This document shows, piece after piece, positions 1 through 5,582 of a stretch of DNA of 6,457 bases. The DNA comes from Candidatus Aminicenantota bacterium. GTDB lineage: Bacteria > Acidobacteriota > Aminicenantia > UBA2199. The notes beneath the pieces are model-generated. The model saw nothing but the letters and a program-made list of their open reading frames with translations, was not told the origin of the DNA and searched no databases. Made by a program: the position numbers and the translations under genes. How positions within the stretch are numbered: the first letter of the stretch is position 1; every line of letters begins with the position of its first letter. Location of the stretch: NCBI GenBank assembly GCA_024644125.1, contig JAHELQ010000323.1, positions 1 to 6,457 on the forward strand, written 5' to 3'.

Positions 1-742
1 GATCTTTCACGGCCTGTCAAAAATCCCGATGAAGCAGATTGTCCTCTACCAATCGCCGTTCACCATTCTTAATGTAATTTCTGGTATCATCGTCTGCTTC
101 ATCTACTTCAAGAAGCATGAGATCCACCGGGACCCCCCGCAAACCGCCATCAGCGTATGGGATACCGTCAAAGACTTTTTCAACGGCATCTGGCCCATCC
201 TGATGGTCATCCTCCTTTACTTCGCCCTGAACATCCCCCTCTACATCTCCCTCGTCCTGGCCTCAGTCATTCTCACCATCTACGTCCGCCTCACACCGAA
301 AGAGATCATGCGCATCATGTTCACCAAAACCATGGCCCGCACCGCCATTCTATTGGCCTCGGTCATGGCGTTCCAGGGAATCATTGAGGTATCGGATCTC
401 TCCTCCGCATTGACCCAGATGAATGTCTCGCTCCCCATGATCATCCTCTTCTCGTTCCTGATCTCATTCACCATGGGCTTTCTCACCGGAGTCAACGCAG
501 CCTACATCGCCATTGCCTACCCCATCATCTTTCCCCTGATTCAGAACCTACCCAACTTTTTCAACCTCTCCCTCTACATCTACATCATCGGCTTCGCCGG
601 CATCCTTCTCTCCCCCCTCCACCTCTGCCTGGTCCTCACCAGCGAATACTTCAAAACCCCCATCACCAAAGTCTACAAATACCTCATCCCCCCTGTCTTC
701 ATCATGTCCCTCGTCGCCACCATCCTCGCCTTCCTCCTTTAA
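1..742 (+). CDS. DUF401 family integral membrane protein (transporter-like), C-terminal part
   Basis: The reading frame is open from the first full codon at position 2 (IFHGLSKIPMKQ...) and ends at TAA 740-742, giving 246 residues. The true start is upstream; the ATG at 29 has no ribosome binding site and is internal. The protein is almost wholly hydrophobic, with about six membrane segments, roughly SPFTILNVISGIIVCFIYF, then IWPILMVILLYFALN, a segment around TAILLASVMAFQG, then MIILFSFLISFTMGF, a segment around YIYIIGFAGILLSPLHLCLV, and a final YLIPPVFIMSLVATILAFLL. The motifs GFLTGVNAAYIAIAYPI and SPLHLCLVLTSEYF are, from memory, hallmarks of the DUF401 family (PF04165), inner-membrane proteins related to the ion-transporter/gluconate-permease superfamily. 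The substrate is unknown. Codon use is strongly C-ending (CTC, ATC, CCC), unlike the next gene. The family call is confident; a transport role is inferred. Confidence 0.85.
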   Translation, partial: IFHGLSKIPMKQIVLYQSPFTILNVISGIIVCFIYFKKHEIHRDPPQTAISVWDTVKDFFNGIWPILMVILLYFALNIPLYISLVLASVILTIYVRLTPKEIMRIMFTKTMARTAILLASVMAFQGIIEVSDLSSALTQMNVSLPMIILFSFLISFTMGFLTGVNAAYIAIAYPIIFPLIQNLPNFFNLSLYIYIIGFAGILLSPLHLCLVLTSEYFKTPITKVYKYLIPPVFIMSLVATILAFLL

Positions 743-815
743 CCAAAGCCTTGCACTCCCACTGCATATTCCCAAATTTTTTATCCACCGGCGCAAAGCC
801 CCAATTCCCGGTGAT

Positions 816-836
816 AGAATTCCTGGGGAGAATTCT
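816..836. promoter_or_regulatory. Perfect inverted repeat, candidate operator of the asparaginase promoter
   Basis: AGAATTC (816-822) and GAATTCT (830-836) are perfect 7-bp inverted arms separated by 7 bases. The last base of the right arm is the first base of the extended -10 element. A dyad in this position could bind a dimeric repressor that blocks RNA polymerase. The symmetry and position are seen directly; the operator role is inferred and no regulator gene lies in the window. Confidence 0.4.
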
Positions 837-844
837 GGTATAAT
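836..844 (+). promoter_or_regulatory. Extended -10 promoter of the asparaginase-peptidase unit
   Basis: TGGTATAAT combines a perfect TATAAT (839-844) with the TG dinucleotide of an extended -10 element. There is no good -35 hexamer 17 bases upstream (AGAATT at 816-821), which is normal for extended -10 promoters. Transcription would start near 851, leaving a leader of about 30 bases before the GTG at 882. It probably drives both the asparaginase and the S9 peptidase genes. Confidence 0.6.
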
Positions 845-870
845 GGGAATGGAATTTTATTTGCCGGAAT

Positions 871-876
871 AGGAGG
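871..876 (+). promoter_or_regulatory. Ribosome binding site of the asparaginase gene
   Basis: AGGAGG is a full Shine-Dalgarno sequence five bases before the GTG at 882. It settles the start as GTG, with no need for an internal ATG. The encoded MAVPLVEVTRG also fits the usual N-terminus of the family. Confidence 0.8.
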
Positions 877-881
877 CGTGT

Positions 882-1883
882 GTGGCGGTACCGTTGGTTG
901 AAGTGACGCGAGGAAATGTCGTGGAGAAGGTGAACCGGGGTCATGTGGTGGTAGTGGGCCGGAAGCGGGAGATGGTCGCTTCGTTGGGGGATCCATATAT
1001 GAGTACCTATATGCGGTCGTGCGCCAAGCCGGTTCAGGTCTTGCCGTTGGTGTTGTCCGGGGGGGCGGATGTGTACGATATCAGCGCGAACGAGTTGGCG
1101 ATCATGTGCGCGTCACATTACGGGGAGGAATTTCATATCGATGTCATCGATGGTATTTTGCGAAAGATAGGCCTTGCGGAAGAGAATTTGTCGTGCGGAA
1201 GCGCCGTCTCCATCAAACGGGATTACGCGCTGGAACAGGCGCGGCGGCACATCGCCCTGGATCAGCGGTATAACGATTGTTCGGGTAAACATTGCGGCAT
1301 GTTGACTATGTGTCTGCACCGGGAGTATCCGATCGTAGGCTATATCGATCCGGGCCATCCGTTACAGCGGGAAATCCTGGAGACCTTCGCGGCCTTTTGC
1401 GAAGTGGAGGCGGAGGATGTCGAGATCGGCATCGACGGTTGCTCGGTACCGGTGTTTTACTTGCCCCTCTACAACATGGCGTTAGCCTACGTCAAGTTGA
1501 CCAATCCGGAAGCCTTCGATCCACACTTCGAAAAGGCGTGCCGGCGCGTTGTGGGCGCCATGACCGGTCACCCGGAGCTGGTGGCGGGGACAGGCGGGTT
1601 TTGCACTGAACTGATGCGGCACACCGGAGGACGAATGATCGGCAAGGTGGGCGCCAACGGAGTATATTGCGTCGGTGTCAAAGAGAAGGGACTCGGCCTG
1701 GCGGTAAAAATCGAGGACGGCTCCATGGAGGTGTTGTCAACCGTGGTTCTCCAGGTATTGTTGGATCTGGATCTTCTCTCCTCCCGGGAATACCAAAAAC
1801 TGAAACATTTCCACAGGCCGGACATCACCAACGACCGCGGCATCGTGGTGGGAGCGCAGAGGCCCTGTTTCAAAACTTTTTAG
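882..1883 (+). CDS. L-asparaginase II, zinc-type (Rhizobium etli-like class)
   Basis: Predicted cytosolic enzyme of 333 residues, without a signal peptide, hydrolysing L-asparagine to L-aspartate and ammonia. It belongs to the Asparaginase_II family (PF06089), unrelated in fold to the E. coli AnsA/AnsB type. Recalling the R. etli enzyme structure, the catalytic Ser/Lys set and the zinc ligands can be placed: S46-x-x-K49 (in MRSCAKP), S78 (in CASHYGE), K255 (in GKVGANGV), and zinc ligands C133 and K136 (in NDCSGKHCG) and C187 (in GIDGCSVP). The first residues sit at a constant offset of two from the R. etli numbering, so the active site looks complete. Length matches the family. The start is GTG 882 with a strong ribosome binding site; TAG is at 1881-1883. 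The S9 peptidase gene follows after 35 bases without an evident terminator, so the two are probably co-transcribed. Codon use is rich in TTG and G-ending codons. Confidence 0.93.
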   Translation: MAVPLVEVTRGNVVEKVNRGHVVVVGRKREMVASLGDPYMSTYMRSCAKPVQVLPLVLSGGADVYDISANELAIMCASHYGEEFHIDVIDGILRKIGLAEENLSCGSAVSIKRDYALEQARRHIALDQRYNDCSGKHCGMLTMCLHREYPIVGYIDPGHPLQREILETFAAFCEVEAEDVEIGIDGCSVPVFYLPLYNMALAYVKLTNPEAFDPHFEKACRRVVGAMTGHPELVAGTGGFCTELMRHTGGRMIGKVGANGVYCVGVKEKGLGLAVKIEDGSMEVLSTVVLQVLLDLDLLSSREYQKLKHFHRPDITNDRGIVVGAQRPCFKTF

Positions 1884-1909
1884 CTCTATTTGCAGTATCA
1901 TATCCTTTT

Positions 1910-1914
1910 GGAGG
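1910..1914 (+). promoter_or_regulatory. Ribosome binding site of the S9 peptidase gene
   Basis: GGAGG lies four bases before the ATG at 1919. The frame is open further upstream, to an ATG at 1667 inside the asparaginase gene, but that extension has no such site and the protein begins with a signal-peptide-like sequence at 1919. This site decides the start. Confidence 0.8.
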
Positions 1915-1918
1915 AAAA

Positions 1919-4603
1919 ATGACAGCGAAAAAATCGATGGCGATTGTTTTACTCATTTTGATTGCCGGTGGCATATCATTTTTGCACGGCAAAAACAAAA
2001 CGGAATACAAATGGAAAGTGGACGACCTACTCACCGCTCCGCGGGTGGCGGGCTACCAGCTCTCGGACAACGGGGGCTGGATGGTCTGGTCGCTCCGGAA
2101 ATGGGACCTCAAAGAACAGAAACAGTATACGGAGCTTTTTCTCACCTCGTTGACAGATAAAAAGGACGATGTGCAACTGACCCGGGGGCAGGATACGTTC
2201 TCCGCAGTCCAATGGGTGCCGGGCGACCGCCAAATCAGCTTTCAAACCTCCAGGGAATTTAAAGACACCAAAAAAGGCAACCTCTGGATCATGAGCATCC
2301 ACGGCGGCGAGCCCTACCCGGTCACCAATTTCAAGCACGGAATCATCGCTTATCAATGGCTGGACAAAGAACGCGTCCTGATCACCGCCAGAGAGGAAGA
2401 ATCCCTGCGCGAAGCGGATATAAAAAAAGCGAAAAATACGGCGGAGGTTGTGGAGGACGAGGAACACCGCGTGATTCACCGCCTCTTTATCTATGACATC
2501 AAGACTAAAAAAACCGTCCGGTTGACAGACAATCCGAAACCCATCGAAAGCTTCATGGTATCGCCGGATAAAAAATGGGTGATTTACGTCATGAGCATGG
2601 ATATGTTATACGGGCAGGATCAGGAGATCCGCCCCAGGTTTTTCCTCATGAATATCGACACCCGCGAGTCATCCGAGATATTTTCGGAACCGGAGATCAA
2701 GCCGCAAGGCGTCTTCCATTGGGCCATGGACAATAGCGGATTCTACGCCCTCTCCTCTTACAGCACTCATCCCAAATACATCATGGCGGCAGTCACCAAA
2801 GTCTTTTGGTTCGATATGACTACCCGTAAGTACCGGGAGGTCGATCTGGATTGGAACCGCTACGGCAGGGATATGACCGTTACCGGCGATGGATTCATCA
2901 TGGCGCTTTTGGACGGCGTACGTTATAAGTATGCGTACTATACAAAAAAGGGCGATACCTGGAGACGCCGCTTCATCGTCGGCGATACGCAAAAAAACAT
3001 CCTGGGCCTCACTCTGGCACAGGACGGCAAAACATTGCTTTATGGGCACTCCACAGCGGCAGCGCCAGTTCGTTATTACCAGGGCGAACTCAAAGGGAAT
3101 CGTTTCCTTCAAAAACGGGAGGTGATGAAGGTGGAGTCGCCGCTCTACCAACGTCCCTTCGCCAAACGGGAGATCATAACCTGGAAGGGGGCGATGGATG
3201 ACACCATCGAGGGCATCCTCTATTATCCATTGAACTACGAAGAGGGTAAACAGTATCCGTTGATTGTCATGATCCACGGCGGCCCGCATGGAGCGGACAT
3301 GGATTTTTTCAGCGACCGTCTCTCCTATCCGGCCCACTTGATGGCGGAGCGCGGGGCGTTTTCACTGAAAGTGAACTATCATGGTAGTTCCAATTACGGC
3401 CTGCCATTCGCCGAATCCATCGCCGGGCATTACTACGAATACGAAGTGCCGGATATCGAAAGCGGAGTGGATAAGTTGATAGCGGAAAAAAAAGTGGATC
3501 CCGGGAAGCTTGGCATCATCGGATGGAGTAACGGCGCGATTCTTGGTACCGCGCTAACCATTCACTCGCCCCGCTACAAAGCCGCCAGCCTGGGGGCAGG
3601 GGATGTCAATTGGACCAGCGATTACGGCAATTGCGCGTTTGGCGTCGCATTCGACAATTACTATTTCGGCGGCCCGCCGTGGGAGAGGGCGGATCATTAT
3701 GTGGCCAAATCCCCGTTGTTCAGATTGCATACCGTCGTGACCCCTACGCTGATTTTCCACGGCAGCGCGGATCGCGCGGTCCCTTATTCCCAGGGTTGGG
3801 AATATTACCGGGCCCTTAAAGTGATCGGGAAAGCACCGGTGAAGTTCATATCGTTTCCCGGCGAAGGGCACGGTCCACGCAAATTGGCGCATCAACGGGT
3901 CAAACTGGAAGAGGAGATAGCCTGGTTCGAGAAATATGTGTTCAATACCTACAAAGAGAAAAACGAATCGCTCAAGACCGGAAGCCCGCTCGAACAATTG
4001 GCGGAATACAGGAAGATCGCCCGCCACGAAGGCTTGTTCGGTGTATACAAAGAGGGCCGGCTCCTGCCGGAAACGGTGGAGTACAAAAAGATGTCCATTG
4101 GCCGCTTCGAAGTGACCCGCGCCCAATACGCCTCGTTCGCTAACGGTTACCAATTCGAGAAGGGGACAGGCAATCTTCCGGTCACCGGCGTCGGTTACGA
4201 AAAAGCGAAGGCATACGCCGCCTGGCTAAGCCAAACCACAGGCGATTCTTACCGCTTGCCCAACGCCAAAGAAGCTGGGACCCTCTATGCCAAACCTTCG
4301 GGAAACACATTCGACTATTGGGCCGGTTACGCCCTCAATCCGGATGATTATAAAAATCTCCAAAAAGAGCTGAAGGATTACGGAGATCTACCGGCGCTTC
4401 TCAAATCTGTGGGAAGTTTCCCCTCAGACGGGGAGATTCCGGTTTTCGATCTGGGTGGCAACGCTTCGGAATGGGTCGCTCAACCAGACACCACAGGCAA
4501 AGCCATGGGTGGATCCGCCGATCTCCCCTCGGACGCGAAATCCGATCTCACCTCAAAACCGTGCTACACCGGTTTCCGCGTCATCAAAGAAGAAAAGAAA
4601 TAA
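1919..4603 (+). CDS. Exported S9 (prolyl oligopeptidase-type) serine peptidase with C-terminal FGE/SUMF1-like domain
   Basis: The protein has 894 residues. Residues 1-24 (two lysines, then a hydrophobic run AIVLLILIAGG) form a signal peptide or membrane anchor without a lipobox cysteine, so it should act in the periplasm or outside. Residues ~35-420 resemble the beta-propeller of S9 peptidases, starting with VDDLLTAPRVAGYQLSDNG. Residues ~430-680 are an alpha/beta-hydrolase domain with HGGPHG (453-458), nucleophile S537 in GWSNGA, D618 in GSADRAVP and H651 in GEGHGP, so the triad is intact. Such enzymes cleave short peptides. After a linker, residues ~718-894 look like an FGE-sulfatase (PF03781) domain: IGRFEVTRAQYASF, YRLP (778-781), GGNASEWV (846-853), GFRV (885-888). 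The cysteine that normally follows GFR in formylglycine-generating enzyme is valine, and the only nearby cysteine, C882, precedes it, so sulfatase activation is unlikely. It probably shares the asparaginase transcript. Peptide specificity is unknown. Confidence 0.9.
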   Translation: MTAKKSMAIVLLILIAGGISFLHGKNKTEYKWKVDDLLTAPRVAGYQLSDNGGWMVWSLRKWDLKEQKQYTELFLTSLTDKKDDVQLTRGQDTFSAVQWVPGDRQISFQTSREFKDTKKGNLWIMSIHGGEPYPVTNFKHGIIAYQWLDKERVLITAREEESLREADIKKAKNTAEVVEDEEHRVIHRLFIYDIKTKKTVRLTDNPKPIESFMVSPDKKWVIYVMSMDMLYGQDQEIRPRFFLMNIDTRESSEIFSEPEIKPQGVFHWAMDNSGFYALSSYSTHPKYIMAAVTKVFWFDMTTRKYREVDLDWNRYGRDMTVTGDGFIMALLDGVRYKYAYYTKKGDTWRRRFIVGDTQKNILGLTLAQDGKTLLYGHSTAAAPVRYYQGELKGNRFLQKREVMKVESPLYQRPFAKREIITWKGAMDDTIEGILYYPLNYEEGKQYPLIVMIHGGPHGADMDFFSDRLSYPAHLMAERGAFSLKVNYHGSSNYGLPFAESIAGHYYEYEVPDIESGVDKLIAEKKVDPGKLGIIGWSNGAILGTALTIHSPRYKAASLGAGDVNWTSDYGNCAFGVAFDNYYFGGPPWERADHYVAKSPLFRLHTVVTPTLIFHGSADRAVPYSQGWEYYRALKVIGKAPVKFISFPGEGHGPRKLAHQRVKLEEEIAWFEKYVFNTYKEKNESLKTGSPLEQLAEYRKIARHEGLFGVYKEGRLLPETVEYKKMSIGRFEVTRAQYASFANGYQFEKGTGNLPVTGVGYEKAKAYAAWLSQTTGDSYRLPNAKEAGTLYAKPSGNTFDYWAGYALNPDDYKNLQKELKDYGDLPALLKSVGSFPSDGEIPVFDLGGNASEWVAQPDTTGKAMGGSADLPSDAKSDLTSKPCYTGFRVIKEEKK

Positions 4604-4613
4604 TCGCGCCCCT

Positions 4614-4646
4614 AAGGACAGGCCTGGCGCCTGTCCTTCTTATTTA
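4614..4646 (+). terminator. Rho-independent terminator after the peptidase gene
   Basis: Arms AAGGACAGGC (4614-4623) and GCCTGTCCTT (4629-4638) form a perfect 10-bp stem with a 5-base loop, followed by a T-rich tract CTTATTTATTTT. It begins ten bases after the TAA of the peptidase gene. The opposite strand has no U-rich tail after the hairpin, so it should end transcription mainly from the left and is not an obvious terminator for the minus-strand yciO-like gene. Confidence 0.85.
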
Positions 4647-4666
4647 TTTTCCGATTATTTAAGGCC

Positions 4667-4682
4667 GGATTCAACAGAATCC
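4667..4682. repeat. Short hairpin in the convergent intergenic gap
   Basis: GGATTC and GAATCC pair perfectly across a 4-base AACA loop. An alternative outer pairing joins GCCGGA (4664-4669) to TCCGGC (4691-4696), and the two structures exclude each other. Neither strand carries a U-run after it, so a terminator role for the minus-strand gene is weak. Nothing else recognisable is present between 4650 and 4803. Confidence 0.3.
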
Positions 4683-4803
4683 CTACCAATTCCGGCGCGA
4701 TGAAGTGTTGCGAAGATGGCCTTGCGATCAGCGATTCTTCTAGCGCGACACAAGAAGATAGGACTCCACCGTCGCGGATAGATAGTCCCCCAACAGATGG
4801 CTA

Positions 4804-5421
4804 CTAGAACAATTTATCGACGTCTCCTGATCCTTCGCGCAAAACCACCGGTGGTGACTCGGTGAAGTCCACGACAGTTGAAGGAGCCATAGGCATGATA
4901 CCGCCGTCCAGCACGAGATCCAGCTCATGTTTGAACATTTCCGCGATTTCGAGGGGATCGGTGAAATAATCATCCGCCCCTTTGGGCACGCTGGTACTCA
5001 GCATCGGGCGCCCCAACTCCCCCACCAGCGCCATAGACACAGCGCAATCAGGGATACGGATGCCGACGGTTTTTCGGTTTTCCAGTATACTCTTGGGAAC
5101 CTCTTTGGAAGCCGGAAGAATGAATGTATACGGCCCGGGCAATACTTTTTTCATCACCCGGTACGCGTGATTGGGCACGAAGGCCCATTCGGAGACCTCC
5201 TGGATGTCCCGGCAGATGAGGCTGAGGAGTTTTTGTTTGGAGATTTTTTTTATTTTGAAGATTCGGTTGACCGCGTCTTTGTTCAAAATATCGGCAGCCA
5301 GGCCGTAGATAGTATCGGTGGGATAGACGATGACCCCGCCTTTTTGCAGCACCTTGACCGCGTGGAGGATCTGCTTCCGATGTGGGGTATAGTATTCAAC
5401 TTGTTGCAGTTCGACTGCCAT
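4804..5421 (-). CDS. YciO-type protein of the YrdC/Sua5 (threonylcarbamoyl-AMP synthase) family
   Basis: This cytosolic protein has 205 residues. The fold family binds tRNA or nucleotides; TsaC/Sua5 members make threonylcarbamoyl-AMP from threonine, bicarbonate and ATP for the t6A modification of ANN-decoding tRNAs. Visible motifs are KGGVIVYPTDTIYGL (27-41), a lysine-rich stretch KIKKISKQK (56-64), LPGPYTFIL (94-102), TVGIRIPD (118-125), MLSTS (140-144) and a C-terminal VVLREGSGDVDKLF. The length and the order of CRD, PGPYTFIL, KEVP, RKTVGIRIP, PMLSTS and VVLREGSGD follow E. coli YciO (206 residues, recalled from memory) more closely than TsaC or the longer Sua5. Whether it makes t6A here is therefore open. 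The ATG at 5421 matches the family N-terminus; its Shine-Dalgarno is weak (AAGGA about 13 bases away). It converges on the peptidase gene and diverges from the DUF3187 gene. Confidence 0.9.
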   Translation of the reverse strand: MAVELQQVEYYTPHRKQILHAVKVLQKGGVIVYPTDTIYGLAADILNKDAVNRIFKIKKISKQKLLSLICRDIQEVSEWAFVPNHAYRVMKKVLPGPYTFILPASKEVPKSILENRKTVGIRIPDCAVSMALVGELGRPMLSTSVPKGADDYFTDPLEIAEMFKHELDLVLDGGIMPMAPSTVVDFTESPPVVLREGSGDVDKLF

Positions 5422-5459
5422 GAGTGTAATCCAGTCCTTTTCACTTTTTAATATCTGAT

Positions 5460-5488
5460 ATTATATTCCAAATGCGGGAAAAATTCAA
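5460..5488 (-). promoter_or_regulatory. Sigma70-like promoter of the yciO-like gene
   Basis: On the minus strand, TTGAAT (5488-5483) and a perfect TATAAT (5465-5460) are 17 bases apart. Transcription would start near 5453, about 30 bases before the ATG at 5421. A second TTGAAT lies directly upstream (5494-5489), but its spacing of 23 is too long. Confidence 0.65.
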
Positions 5489-5497
5489 ATTCAACCC

Positions 5498-5526
5498 TTG
5501 GAAATTTTTTCAAAATCATTTACAAT
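5498..5526 (+). promoter_or_regulatory. Sigma70-like promoter of the DUF3187 gene
   Basis: TTGGAA (5498-5503) and TACAAT (5521-5526) are separated by the optimal 17 bases in an A+T-rich stretch. The start would be near 5533, leaving a leader of about 50 bases. Its -35 box is 9 bp from that of the opposing promoter. Confidence 0.65.
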
Positions 5527-5572
5527 AAGGCGTCATTTCTCGTTTTGTCAAGTTAGAGAAAAACCGAAAATT

Positions 5573-5576
5573 GAGG
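5573..5576 (+). promoter_or_regulatory. Ribosome binding site of the DUF3187 gene
   Basis: GAGG followed by six A bases precedes the ATG at 5583. It supports this ATG as the start, ahead of a clear signal peptide. Confidence 0.7.
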
Positions 5577-5582
5577 AAAAAA

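Noticed and set aside
753..785. Possible terminator after the DUF401 gene (TGCA...TGCA followed by a T-run)
   Set aside because: The stem is only four base pairs and the T-run is not directly adjacent; too weak to call.
1667..1918. In-frame N-terminal extension of the S9 peptidase starting at ATG 1667
   Set aside because: It overlaps the asparaginase coding region, has no ribosome binding site, and would put the signal peptide in the middle of the protein. The ATG at 1919 with GGAGG is far better.
2027..3337. Long open frames on the minus strand opposite the peptidase gene (2027-2479, 2669-3337, and also 3554-4153)
   Set aside because: They are antisense shadows of the peptidase gene: no family resemblance, no ribosome binding sites, and the plus-strand protein has clear domains throughout.
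4735..4757. Inverted repeat TCTTCT/AGAAGA in the gap before the yciO-like stop
   Set aside because: Only six base pairs, A+T-rich, an 11-base loop and no U-run on either strand; expected by chance.
4927..5451. Plus-strand open frame of 174 codons opposite the yciO-like gene
   Set aside because: It covers the yciO-like gene in antisense; the minus-strand protein matches a known family from end to end.
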